64,000 bases of DNA from Bacillaceae bacterium OF18-1A (GTDB lineage: Bacteria; Bacillota; Bacilli; Bacillales; Bacillaceae_G): positions 1 through 64,000 of the forward strand of contig JAQEWB010000002.1 of NCBI GenBank assembly GCA_027694045.1. Direction: 5' to 3'. Position numbers and translations under genes: made by a program. Below the pieces are notes generated by a model. It was not told the origin of the DNA, did not search any database, and saw only the letters and a list, made by a program, of their open reading frames with translations. This document shows, one piece after another, positions 1 to 9,100 of this stretch (its first letter is position 1; every line of letters starts with the position of its first letter).

Positions 1-19
1 ACTTTGCCTTATTTTTTGC

Positions 20-433
20 CTAAAAATGTTTACACATACTTTTATACATCATCTCTGGTAGAGGTCGCGTCGCGGTCAAAACCGCTTGAAAAGTAATTAA
101 ATGATCAACGTTAACATCTCCATAATGGTGAGTAAAAATTTTACTTGGTTTATAGATTTGTATTAATTCTTCTAATTCCTTCGTTAATTGATGTAACGGA
201 ATCAATTCCAACTCTAAATTGGAATGATTGAGAAATATTACTTCTTCAATACCAATCACCTTATTTGCAAGTCTGCCCAGTTGCTGTATTTGATCAGCTC
301 TCTCTTTTCTTCCTGAAGCAGTAATGATTGAAATGACTTCACATCCATTTTCCACTAACCTTTTCAAAGTCCCTCCGGATCCCAATAACTCATCGTCAGG
401 GTGAGCACCAATAACTAAAACACACTCTCTCAT
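20..433 (-). pseudogene. PIG-L (LmbE-type) deacetylase, C-terminally truncated
   Basis: The N-terminal half of a PIG-L/LmbE family zinc deacetylase, which removes N-acetyl groups from amino-sugar conjugates. The metal-binding AHPDDE motif is near residue 10 and the second metal site HHYGDVNVDH near residue 105. The frame stops after about 137 residues, just after the RPLPE segment, whereas family members usually run to 210-230 residues, so the C-terminal third is missing. The other forward frames also close within a few codons. The start is taken at 433 because AAGGAG lies 11 nt upstream; an ATG two codons further out sits too close to it. It could be a decayed gene or a short functional variant; the window edge hides what follows. 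Confidence 0.6.
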
Positions 434-558
434 TACTCCCATCACTCCTTGTACTACCTAATGTATGATTGATGCCACAAAGAGAAACTGTCATTAGCGG
501 AAGGCTCCCGCTTGATTGTTTTTCAACTTTGTATACACTTTTTACTCCTCATCCTATC

Positions 559-587
559 GGCTACTGCCCACAAATAGCGGGATAAAA
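559..587 (+). repeat. Dispersed GCGGGATAA repeat, copy A
   Basis: This short block ends in AAATAGCGGGATAAAA and resembles blocks at 39159-39184 and, inverted, 62554-62580. The common core is CTAC, TGC, CAA, TAGCGGGATAA. It lies between genes and looks like the end of a dispersed intergenic element of the B. cereus group (bcr type); the family assignment is inference. Confidence 0.5.
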
Positions 588-698
588 TAAAGCTGTATGA
601 AAAAACCTATATATTTCTTCATCTGAACGATGAATTTTAGAAAAAACAGTCGAAAAGCAAAATATACAGAAAATGTTATACACAATATAATCCGTTTT

Positions 699-1250
699 TT
701 ATCGTTGCTCCGTCCATGTATTATAAGTGGAAGAACGTATATTTTTTACATAGTTTAAAAAATCTTGCGCCACTCCAAATTTCTTCAATCCTTTTAACAA
801 CTTAGTAGGAACCTCACTATTTGAAGTAAACGCTCTTTTATGGTCAATCACTTTTAACTGACCTTCTTCATTTATTAACACATGTCTTATTTCCGTGTCC
901 CATCTAGTAAACCCAATTTTTTTTAATTCATCCAACATCATTAATATCCTTTCAGTTAATTCTTCTGTAATTTGCTTTTCTTTTTTTAAATGATGTGCAA
1001 GTGAAATTCCTTGTATATACTCCATGACAATATAATTTTCTCCATACCCGTAAAGACGCGGAATAATAGGTGATGATTGCCCCGTTGTTAGCGCTCTCAA
1101 TTCTTTTTTTTGAGTTTCTTCTAAAAAAAAGAGTTTCACACATTTATCCTGGGCTAATTGGTATACTTCCCCATCTTTTCCGTCCCCAATGAGTTTATAT
1201 TCCAACACATCTCTTCTACTTATTTTTCTTTTATTAAAGTATTGATTCAT
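699..1250 (-). CDS. Small protein-kinase-fold protein (YrzF-like)
   Basis: A 183-residue protein with a minimal kinase-like fold. The N-lobe has a glycine-rich stretch (GDGKDGEVY, near residue 22) and a candidate ATP lysine in CVKLFF. A hinge-like IVMEYIQG follows, then a degenerate catalytic loop (RWDTEIRHVLI) and a DFG-like position reading VIDHKRAF. The canonical HRD and DFG motifs are altered, as in B. subtilis YrzF and other RIO- or aminoglycoside-kinase-like small proteins, so activity is uncertain. The start is supported by TAAGGAG about 7 nt upstream. It is a single gene with a long spacer on each side. Substrate unknown. Confidence 0.7.
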   Translation of the reverse strand: MNQYFNKRKISRRDVLEYKLIGDGKDGEVYQLAQDKCVKLFFLEETQKKELRALTTGQSSPIIPRLYGYGENYIVMEYIQGISLAHHLKKEKQITEELTERILMMLDELKKIGFTRWDTEIRHVLINEEGQLKVIDHKRAFTSNSEVPTKLLKGLKKFGVAQDFLNYVKNIRSSTYNTWTEQR

Positions 1251-1571
1251 TTTATAGCTCCTTAATAAGTGTTTCTCGATTTTGCACTAACCTCACCTCA
1301 CATTCTATGATTTATCACTTACATAAGTCCTAGACCAATATGTATTTTTATACTTTAAACTGCAATAAAGTGACAGGATGATCTCCCTACCCCACCATTA
1401 ACTACAAGCTTTTACTGAGCTTAAGGATAAATACCTACAAAAAAACCTACCTTTATATAAAGGTAGGTTTTCATATATACAAAAGAATTAGCTGCTTAGA
1501 ATACGAATGTTTTAATGTCCTGTCTTTCATACTAAAACAGGAAATTTATCTAGTTAAAGGTAGGGGATTTA
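1251..1571. other. Intergenic region without a gene
   Basis: A 321-bp AT-rich spacer between the kinase-like gene and the exonuclease gene. Apart from the terminator at 1441-1471 and the presumed promoter of the kinase-like gene near its right side, I see no open frame with a ribosome binding site and no repeat. Confidence 0.6.
1441..1471 (-). terminator. Intrinsic terminator downstream of the exonuclease
   Basis: Perfect inverted repeat with 14-nt arms (AAAACCTACCTTTA) and a short loop, followed on the minus strand by seven T residues. It lies about 100 nt beyond the exonuclease stop. Confidence 0.85.
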
Positions 1572-2417
1572 TCACTTAACTTTTGTATCCTCCTCCATTT
1601 CAGCCAAATACTTCAACTGCCTTTCCGCCTTTCTTACCGCCGTGTGAAAATGTTTTTTCAGAAGTTCTACTGTATTTTCGCTTATATAATACCTATCTGT
1701 TATATTTTCCCACGTGTCACTACTTTCAAAGGCACTCCATACAAAAGGTCGCTCTATATTTTTCCTCATTTCTTTGAATACCCATTTTCGCATCTTTTTT
1801 TTCGCTTTTTCTGTTAGCTTTCCGTTCTTTACAAGCTCAAGCTCCCCATGTCTTTTGTATCGCTTGTTAATATCCCGCTCGCTATATACTTTAAGAAGTA
1901 TATTCGCTGTATTCTCAGCATCTGCTAAAGCTCTGTGCTGCTTTCCTTCCCATGTTAAACCGAGCTGTTCTACTGCGAATTGTAAACTTGGTGTATGCTC
2001 AAATAATTCTTCATACGCTTGGAAAACAAATTTCTGCAAATCAAATCTACTCTCTTTTTCCATACATGGGCATGCTACACCATGTAACGTACAATCATGA
2101 GAGAGAAAACGATAATCTTCTTTTCCCCATGAAACAAATATACAATCTTCTCCAATAAACTGAATAAATTTCTCTATAATTTGAGGAAAGTTCTCTATAC
2201 CTATTAAATCTTTCTTTGTAATGCCCGTTAGTTTCGTTGTATGGCGTGTTAATCGGGCACTCGGTTTCACTAACTCTGAAAATTCTTCAATTACCTTCAT
2301 TGTACTTATTTCTATTTTTACAGCTCCGATATCAACTACCTCTGATGGATCTTCTGATTTATATGGCCGGAAGTTCCTCTCAATATCAAACACAATGAAA
2401 TGTGTAGCATTTTTCAA
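1572..2417 (-). CDS. DEDDh 3'-5' exonuclease (KapD/RNase T-like)
   Basis: A 281-residue exonuclease of the DnaQ/DEDDh superfamily that hydrolyses nucleic acid 3' ends using two metals. Exo I is FDIERNFR near residue 10, and Exo III is HRALADAENT near residue 160 with the general-base His and final Asp. The N-terminal 180 residues form the nuclease; the basic, helical C-terminal 100 residues are an extension. The layout resembles KapD, described as an inhibitor of the KinA sporulation pathway, and other DEDDh nucleases. The start is a TTG at 2415-2417 with GAGGT about 7 nt upstream; no in-frame ATG gives the FDIE motif a proper N-terminus. Monocistronic. The nuclease call is secure, the biological role is not. 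Confidence 0.8.
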   Translation of the reverse strand: MKNATHFIVFDIERNFRPYKSEDPSEVVDIGAVKIEISTMKVIEEFSELVKPSARLTRHTTKLTGITKKDLIGIENFPQIIEKFIQFIGEDCIFVSWGKEDYRFLSHDCTLHGVACPCMEKESRFDLQKFVFQAYEELFEHTPSLQFAVEQLGLTWEGKQHRALADAENTANILLKVYSERDINKRYKRHGELELVKNGKLTEKAKKKMRKWVFKEMRKNIERPFVWSAFESSDTWENITDRYYISENTVELLKKHFHTAVRKAERQLKYLAEMEEDTKVK

Positions 2418-2571
2418 TTTATTTACCTCTTTCTACATTCCTTTTCACACTCATACTTTATTTTCAGTATTCATTTATTCATACACTTTATGCATGTAAT
2501 ACTTCGTCAAAAAAACGAAAATTCAATCTCATTATGCTATCATAGGAGGTTATTCAATAAAAATGCAAAAA

Positions 2572-2597
2572 AAAAAGAAGGGCAAGCCCTTCTTTTT
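2572..2597 (-). terminator. Terminator of the cold-shock gene
   Basis: Hairpin with arms AAGAAGGGC and GCCCTTCTT, followed on the minus strand by a long T run. It ends six bases from the csp stop codon. Confidence 0.9.
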
Positions 2598-2603
2598 CCG
2601 TAA

Positions 2604-2804
2604 TTACTTCTTGTTAACGTTAGTAGCTTGAGGTCCACGGTTACCTTGTTCTACTCCGAAAGTAACTTCTTGACCTTCTTCTAAAGTTTTGAAGCCTTCG
2701 CCTTGGATAGCTGAGAAATGAACGAATACGTCTTCTCCGCCTTCAACTTCGATGAATCCGAAACCTTTTTCTGAGTTAAACCATTTTACTTTACCGTTTT
2801 GCAT
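2604..2804 (-). CDS. cspD: Cold-shock protein, CspA/CspD family
   Basis: A 66-residue single OB-fold RNA chaperone that binds single-stranded RNA/DNA and melts secondary structure in the cytoplasm. Both RNP motifs are visible: KGFGFIEV (RNP1) and VFVHFSAI (RNP2). Length matches the family exactly. The start has a strong AGGAGG 8 nt upstream. B. cereus has several csp paralogues; I assign cspD from recalled sequence ([17 protein letters not shown]), so the letter is less certain than the family. It is transcribed alone with a long leader. Confidence 0.92.
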   Translation of the reverse strand: MQNGKVKWFNSEKGFGFIEVEGGEDVFVHFSAIQGEGFKTLEEGQEVTFGVEQGNRGPQATNVNKK

Positions 2805-3009
2805 GAAAAAAATCCTCCTACAATGTACCTATATGTACATATTCATTTTCAACCACTTTACAAAATAAGTCAGACATTAGAAAAACTGCAACCTCTGAGG
2901 AGATTTAACATTGCTATCCCCTTCGGAAGTTACAGCTCATTTAAATCTCTATATTATTAAAAGTAAAATGGTTTAAATATAATATATCATATCAATATAA
3001 TAAAAGCAA
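2805..3009 (-). promoter_or_regulatory. Promoter and long 5' leader of the csp gene
   Basis: On the minus strand a -35 TTGCTT (3004-3009) and -10 TATATT (2981-2986) are separated by exactly 17 nt, which would give a leader of about 170 nt. Long, structured leaders are typical of csp mRNAs, where they control translation by temperature. The promoter is read by eye. Confidence 0.5.
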
Positions 3010-3020
3010 AGTTTTTTTAT

Positions 3021-3920
3021 TTATATTATTTTTTGTTTCCACTTCATTGCTTTTAATTCACCTGATCCAGCTACTATATAACCATCTTTTTGATTAATAA
3101 CGCGCCATCCATGTCCTTTAACTGAATCGCATACTGTAACAATTCCTTCATCAAGAAGCACACGGCACACACTACTAATACCGGCTTTATTTTGTGTTGA
3201 CGTTGTATATAAAACATGTTGATCTACACTTAAGTCTAAATAGCTACTTGCTTTTTGCTCACTTTGGCATGTATGCCAATATGTTTTTTCACTCTCTATA
3301 CTTTCATCTATTTTACAAAAAGAAATATTACCACTAATCCCCTTGCACGACCCACTGGCTGCTACTAAATAAGAATTGTGTAAAGTCAACGCTGAAATCA
3401 TCTGATTCATCACGATTTTAATCCTTTTTAATTTACGTGTCTCCAAATTAAAAAGCCAAACACCACCATATTTAGCATGTATTTTCGTACCTATAAATAA
3501 GTAATGTTTGTATAAAAATAACGATCGAATAGATGGTGCCCCACCATCATACTCAAGAAATGGATGAATGGTCTCCCATGTCGAACCAAAATTACTAGAA
3601 AGATACAACGTTTTTTCTCCGTGAGCGATAACAGTTCCTTGTACATTACTACAAACATTCCAACTCGTTGCTTTTGTTGGAAAACGCTGAACTATCCAGT
3701 TCTCTCCACCATTCATACTACGAATAAAAATCCCTTCGTCACCTACACCATACACTATATTATCTTCACTCTGTAAATCCCTGATTCGCTTTTGAAATCC
3801 ATTTAAAATTTGTTTCCACTCTCCGTTTTTTTCAATAAATAAACCATTATATGTAGTAGCTAACATAAGTTTTCCATCTCTTAACTTTGCAATAGCAGTC
3901 GCACTTAACATTGTCTCCAC
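3021..3920 (-). CDS. Beta-propeller-like protein (YCF48/sialidase-type repeats)
   Basis: A protein of about 299 residues with recurring blades such as GGENWIVQRFPT and FGSTWETIHPF, the GG-x-W / GSTW pattern of Asp-box or YCF48-like propeller repeats. No signal peptide or membrane segment is visible, so it is probably cytosolic. I place the start at a GTG (3918-3920), 16 nt after the flavodoxin stop, with GGGAG 5-9 nt upstream. The ATG-initiated frame reaching to 3995 would overlap the flavodoxin coding region by 59 nt. Close spacing suggests co-transcription with the flavodoxin from the Fur-like promoter region. Function unknown; a structural or binding partner of a redox protein is only a guess. 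Confidence 0.65.
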   Translation of the reverse strand: METMLSATAIAKLRDGKLMLATTYNGLFIEKNGEWKQILNGFQKRIRDLQSEDNIVYGVGDEGIFIRSMNGGENWIVQRFPTKATSWNVCSNVQGTVIAHGEKTLYLSSNFGSTWETIHPFLEYDGGAPSIRSLFLYKHYLFIGTKIHAKYGGVWLFNLETRKLKRIKIVMNQMISALTLHNSYLVAASGSCKGISGNISFCKIDESIESEKTYWHTCQSEQKASSYLDLSVDQHVLYTTSTQNKAGISSVCRVLLDEGIVTVCDSVKGHGWRVINQKDGYIVAGSGELKAMKWKQKII

Positions 3921-3936
3921 GTTGACACTCCCGTTC

Positions 3937-4380
3937 TTAGAACTTCTCAGCAAATGCAATTGCAAAATTACTGCATTTTTCAATATCCTCTTCATCTTCT
4001 GGAGCTAGTTCGATTTTCAAACCTTCTTGTACAAGCTCTGCACCGCGCTCTACAAGTCTTTCTTCAAATATCGTTACCGCTTCACAAAATAATTCATACG
4101 CCGTATCACCTGATCCGAATACCGCTACTTTTTTCCCTGATAAATCTATATTTTCTAAGTCCTCATGAAAATCTTCCGCTTCAAATGGCAATTCACCATC
4201 ACCCCACGTATAAGATCCTAAAATGATTCCATCATAAGCTAACAATTCTTCAGCATCCATGCCTTCCATTTCTTGCAACGCTACTTCATGATCGAAAGCA
4301 TCTAAACTCACTTTAATTAAATCAGCAATACTCTCTGTATTTCCTGACATACTTGCATAAGCTATTAAAATTTTAGCCAC
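3937..4380 (-). CDS. Short-chain flavodoxin (YkuN/YkuP-like)
   Basis: A 147-residue FMN electron carrier. The phosphate-binding loop is YASMSGNTES (residues 8-17). FMN ring loops are GSYTWGDGELP and GSGDTAYELFC. The protein is acidic and cytosolic, and can replace ferredoxin when iron is short. Length matches short-chain flavodoxins. The upstream region carries Fur-box-like palindromes, consistent with iron-starvation induction like B. subtilis ykuNOP. It is followed at 16 nt by the propeller-like gene. Confidence 0.9.
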   Translation of the reverse strand: MAKILIAYASMSGNTESIADLIKVSLDAFDHEVALQEMEGMDAEELLAYDGIILGSYTWGDGELPFEAEDFHEDLENIDLSGKKVAVFGSGDTAYELFCEAVTIFEERLVERGAELVQEGLKIELAPEDEEDIEKCSNFAIAFAEKF

Positions 4381-4405
4381 TTTGGCATCCCCCTCTTACA
4401 ATGAA

Positions 4406-4447
4406 TGATTCTCATTCTCATTATATTAATAATGAGAATCAATTTCA
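4406..4447. promoter_or_regulatory. Fur-box-like operator region of the flavodoxin gene
   Basis: The inverted arms GATTCTCATT and AATGAGAATC flank a TATATTAAT centre. TGAGAATCAATTTCA (4433-4447) matches the 7-1-7 Fur consensus TGATAATNATTATCA at 12 of 14 defined positions, and a second site at 4406-4420 matches less well. They lie 25-65 bp upstream of the flavodoxin start. Confidence 0.7.
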
Positions 4448-4476
4448 ATTATATTTTTTATTATTTTATTCCATAC

Positions 4477-4516
4477 AAAAAAGCACAGATGACTATACAA
4501 TCACCTGTGCTTTTTT
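4477..4516 (-). terminator. Terminator of the acetate-transporter gene
   Basis: Arms AAAAAAGCACAG and CTGTGCTTTTTT extended by TGA/TCA form a strong hairpin with T tails on both strands, immediately past the transporter stop. Confidence 0.9.
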
Positions 4517-4517
4517 A

Positions 4518-5135
4518 TTACTTTTTAAAAATACCAAATGGTTTACCTACTGGTAAAACAACTTTTCCGAAGTGTGTATTTAACACTGCTGCTGCTGAAC
4601 CATAGAAAGATAATAATGAAATAAGAAGTTCAGAATATGCTGCTAAATTATGCATTGCGTGTGGCATAACACCTAAAGTACTTAATGAAAGACCAATAAA
4701 TAAGAAATCAATAAGGACGAAGATCATAAATAATACTTTATGTGTTTCCATTGCACCAATCGTCATAAAGATTGTGAAAATCAAATATCCGATAAAGGCT
4801 ACACCAAGCTGTTTTGAATCTGCAGCTTGTGCTAATTTCTCGCCAAATACTCCAAGTTGAATTAACCAAGTCATTCCAACACCTAGCCAAAATAGACCGT
4901 ACGCACCGAATGCTGTCGTACCGAACGTATTGTTATGCTTTGCATCGTGAATGCAAGCAAAGATTTGTGCAAATCCTCCTAAAAAGATTGCCCACGGTAA
5001 TACTAGTGAAACGCCATCTGTTAAGCCTAACTTTTGAGATGATGCTACAAGTGTTACCATCGCTAACCCAAATAGACCGATTCCAGATGGATCTGCTGTT
5101 GTCATTTTCACATGATGTGTAGTTTGATTGCTCAT
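4518..5135 (-). CDS. Acetate/succinate transporter, GPR1/FUN34/YaaH (SatP) family
   Basis: A 205-residue integral membrane protein with six hydrophobic helices and the family's N-terminal signature region (ADPSGIGLFGLAM, in place of NPAPLGL). Members are proton-coupled acetate or succinate transporters that form hexameric channels. The start is the ATG at 5135 with AGGAGG 6 nt upstream; a longer frame to 5195 begins inside the ribosome-binding region and adds a non-membrane tail. It has its own terminator. Substrate by family only. Confidence 0.85.
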   Translation of the reverse strand: MSNQTTHHVKMTTADPSGIGLFGLAMVTLVASSQKLGLTDGVSLVLPWAIFLGGFAQIFACIHDAKHNNTFGTTAFGAYGLFWLGVGMTWLIQLGVFGEKLAQAADSKQLGVAFIGYLIFTIFMTIGAMETHKVLFMIFVLIDFLFIGLSLSTLGVMPHAMHNLAAYSELLISLLSFYGSAAAVLNTHFGKVVLPVGKPFGIFKK

Positions 5136-5191
5136 ATAAACCTCCTGATTATAAACATACTCGAATACAATACTTAAATCAGGAGGGTCTG

Positions 5192-5617
5192 TCAATGGTT
5201 TTTTTTGTATGTTGTCAGACTTTCAATTTCATAATGACCTAATATACTTTCAACCACTTCATACGGTTTTATATTCCTATTTTTCAATTCATGTATCGGC
5301 AACCATAAAGGAATATAACTCCCTCTATCTTTCAGCTTGAATTCTTCAGCTTTACCACTGCCGAAAACCCCGCCTATAATATGGGCAGTAAAATAATACT
5401 CGGTCCCTTTAAACTCGACCTCCGTAATAAGATGCCCTACTTTTATATGTACACCTAACTCTTCATAAGCTTCCCGCTTCGTTGCTTCTTCAGGGGCTTC
5501 TCCTTCTTCAATTCCCCCGCCTAGAAAAACATAATATGTTTCCCCTTCTCGAATACGTTTTATAAGAGCAATTTCCCCTTCCTGCACAATGATTGCCACG
5601 CCGCGATTTCTTATCAT
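5192..5617 (-). CDS. Nudix hydrolase
   Basis: A 141-residue Nudix pyrophosphohydrolase. The Nudix box is complete: GGGIEEGEAPEEATKREAYE, continuing ELGV (residues 34-57), with the catalytic REAYEEL glutamates that bind Mg2+. Such enzymes cleave nucleoside diphosphates linked to another moiety; the substrate cannot be read here. Its ATG overlaps the stop of the ASCH gene (ATGA), so the two are translationally coupled. RBS GAGGT lies within the end of the ASCH gene. Confidence 0.88.
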   Translation of the reverse strand: MIRNRGVAIIVQEGEIALIKRIREGETYYVFLGGGIEEGEAPEEATKREAYEELGVHIKVGHLITEVEFKGTEYYFTAHIIGGVFGSGKAEEFKLKDRGSYIPLWLPIHELKNRNIKPYEVVESILGHYEIESLTTYKKNH

Positions 5618-5955
5618 TTTATTACCTCAATACCAATCGCAACTGTTCCCCACTTTTTCTCTTGTTCTTTCGTATATATTTTGTATGTACTTTCTAGCAT
5701 TTCCTCTAAACTAATATTTTCACAATCCAATAATTTTTTATTAATGTGTTCGTACATTTCTTGAAAGCTTTCATATCTTTTTATCTCTGTTATTTTTACA
5801 GCCATCGTTGCTGCTGTCATAAGGTTCGTAAATACAATTTCGTCTCCTTTTTTTATTTGTTGACGTTTTTTATCATACAATCTAACTTCAAATACTTTTT
5901 TGCCAGAACTAATAGATTGAAACGGTTTATTATATAATCCCATTTGATGTCTCAT
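5614..5955 (-). CDS. ASCH-domain protein
   Basis: A protein of about 113 residues filling one ASCH domain (PUA-like fold, RNA or modified-base binding). The motif run MGLYNKPFQSISSGKKVFEVRL and later GDEIVFTN matches the ASCH core with its G-x-K-x-x-E/R-x-R pattern. The ATG at 5955 is preferred because GGGAG lies 8 nt upstream; a GTG at 5964 overlaps that Shine-Dalgarno. Overlap with the Nudix gene suggests a linked function in nucleotide or RNA handling, which is inference. Confidence 0.8.
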   Translation of the reverse strand: MRHQMGLYNKPFQSISSGKKVFEVRLYDKKRQQIKKGDEIVFTNLMTAATMAVKITEIKRYESFQEMYEHINKKLLDCENISLEEMLESTYKIYTKEQEKKWGTVAIGIEVIK

Positions 5956-6136
5956 ATTTTCCACTCCCTTCCATCTACTATATCATGAAGAAGTTATATT
6001 TTTATCTCAAACAAAAATAGTCATTACATCCGTTCACTTAGTTTCCCTCGGAATTTTTCATTATACAAAAGGTACTATATAACAAAATGAATATTTTTGT
6101 TAATCTCCCTGAAAAAATCCACACAAATAATTCAAT

Positions 6137-6172
6137 AAAAAACATCCTGTTCTTTCTTACAGGATGTTTTTT
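6137..6172 (-). terminator. Terminator of the DUF11 giant gene
   Basis: Arms AAAAAACATCCTGT and ACAGGATGTTTTTT around an 8-nt loop, starting 4 bases past the DUF11 stop. Confidence 0.92.
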
Positions 6173-6176
6173 GTAT

Positions 6177-9100
6177 TTACTTTTTACTTATCCGAAAAGG
6201 ATTGCAAGGAGAACATTGAAAAGGTATTTTTTTAAAACAATTAAAGTTAGTTTCACAAATTTGTTCTATTGTTGGAACAAACGGAATGATAACCATGTTA
6301 CTATCTATTATTTGTGTAACAGGTGGTAACACTGTACCCACTTCATATTCAAAACGAATGTTTGCCTGATTCGTATAATTTCCCGAACCACTTGGCGCGC
6401 TCTCAACTACTACTTGGAATGAAACAATGCGTGATTCACCCGGATTTAAATTTCCTACAAGAAATCCTGATACTGGACTTACATTTCGTAATGAAATACG
6501 ATCGACTGTTACGCTTTCAAAGATAAATCGAACACTACTATCTACTATATCTTGAAAACGAATATTTTGTATCACAGCATCTCCTGTATTCGTTATAACT
6601 GTCGTAAACGTAATGACATCACCGATTGTTGCTGTTTGTATATCTGCCCTTTTTACGACCATCGTTGAGACATTTGGCGAAATAAACGAAATTACAACTG
6701 TGTTGCTATCACCTTCAACTAAAATCGGTGGCTCATTCGGATTTACAATTGCGAGTCCATTCACTGTAGCCGTATTTGTAACTAAATTATTGATTGATCC
6801 TCCTGTTATTACAACTTGGAAATTAATAATGGCTGCATCATTTGGCTGAAAATCACCTAATGGAATACCAGTATTCGGATTGGCAAATGGAAGAGGTATA
6901 TCATTTACCGTTACCGTGCCATTTATAAATAACGTATTCGGATCAATAATATCTGTTAAAACAATATTCGTAACAGGAACTGTACTATCATTTATAACAG
7001 CAATTCCGTAAGTGACAACGTCTCCTACCATCGCTACTTCAAAGTCTGCTCCCTTAGCAACAAATAAAATTGCAGTATTTACCGTTACGATAACTATATT
7101 ACTCGTATCTCTTACTGTAACCGCCGGGTCTCCCGGTACTAAAATATACTCTGCCGATACACCAGCAACATTCTGTACCGTTCCACCATCTGGGAAATTT
7201 AGAATCGTAGCTTCATATGTTACAATGGCAGTCTCACCTACTGGAATATCTAAAATCGTAAATCCGACCTGCGGATTTACCCCTAACTGTGGAACACCAT
7301 TTACCGTTACACTATTTGGGACGAAAGCAGCTTCCTGAGATAACACATCAAGAAATTGAACATTCATCGCGTCAGCAGTACCAGTATTTAATATGCGAAC
7401 ACGGTACGTTACTGTTTCTCCTACTCCAACAATTGAATTGTCTACTTCCTTTTGCATATCTAAACTGCCTCTATTTACTGGTGTGACTGTCGTATTACTC
7501 GAATTCGTAATTGTAAACGGCGGTTCTCCTGGAATCAATTCGAAATCACCAGTTACTCTCGCTGTATTCATAATGTTACTAGAAGGCGGAATTGCAATTA
7601 TATTCACTTCAAATGTGATTAATACGCTATCCCCTACTGCAAGATCCGGTAATAAAAAGCCTATAAAAGGATCTAAACCTACTTGCGGAATCTCATTTAT
7701 TTGTACGCTTCCTGGAATGAGTTCAAAACTAGGCGATGGAATATCAATAAACTGAACATTCGTCGCCGTTACCGTTCCCGTATTTGTAACTTGCACACTA
7801 TACGTTAACGTATCTCCTAAACGTGTCGCTTCTTTATTTACAGATTTTATAACGCTGAATCGTCCTCTATTTATCCTTGTTATCGTCGTATTACTCGGCT
7901 CTGTTACTACAACCGGTGGTTCTCCTGGTACTAATACAAAGCTTCCTGTTATATTTGCAACGTTCGTAATTGTTCCTGATGACGGTATGCTTGTAACTAT
8001 CGCTTGAAACGTAACTACAATCATTTCACCAACGAGTATATCTCCAACTTCAAATCCAGTGATTGGATTTAAATTAGGTTGCACGGTTCCATTTACCGTT
8101 ACACTATTTTCTACAAATGATGCTCCTACGGAAATCACATCAAGAAATTGAACATTGTTAGCTGTTACTGTTCCCGTATTCGTTATTTGTATCATATACG
8201 TCAACACATCTCCAATGAGAGTAGCAAATCGATTTACTTGTTTAATAACAATAAATCGTCCTCTATTTACAGTTATTAGTATTGTATTGCTCGGTTGATT
8301 TACTACAACTGGTGGTTCTCCTGGCACTAAAATAAAGCTGCCAATTACATTTGCCGTATTAGCAATTGTTCCGTTTGATGGAACAATTACAACTGTTACT
8401 TGAAAGGTAACTTCTACACTTTCACCTGGATGTATATCTGGAAGTGAGAATCCGATATTAGGATTGAATCCAAGTTGTAACACACCGTCTATCGCTACAC
8501 TATTCGGCACAAATACTATAGAGGAAGATAATACATCACTATATTGAACATTTGTCGCTGTAACTGTTCCCGTATTTTGAACTACTGTTGTATATGTGAT
8601 TGTATCGCCTAACGCAACAATTGGCTGATTTACTGATTTTAAAACATTCAAACCAGGTTCATTTATTTCTGTCAATGTCGTATTACTCGTCGTCGTTTCA
8701 GTAATAGGCAGTTCTGTTTCACTTACAGCAAATGTAGCCGTAACATCTACAGAATTAACAACCGTTCCACCTTCTGGTATACTCATTACTATTTCCTGAT
8801 ATGTGATGCGTGCAACACCATCTACAGGTATGTCTGGAACTGTAAAACCAATGAAAGGATCTAATCCAGGTGCTGGTACCCCGTTTATACTCACACTTCC
8901 AGGTACAAATGCTACACCAGCAGAAGTAGTATCAATAAATCGAACATTCATCGCTACCACTGTTCCAAAATTAAAGATCAATACATTATACGTTAAAATT
9001 TCTCCTACAGTGGCTACTTCTTTATCTACTAGTTTTAACGGAAAAATAGACGCTATATTAATTGTCGTAACGACTAAATTCGTTCCTATCGTTTCCGTAA

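Noticed and set aside
3921..3995. ATG start for the propeller-like protein inside the flavodoxin gene
   Set aside because: No ribosome binding site, and a 59-nt overlap with the flavodoxin coding region; the GTG at 3920 has a good Shine-Dalgarno.
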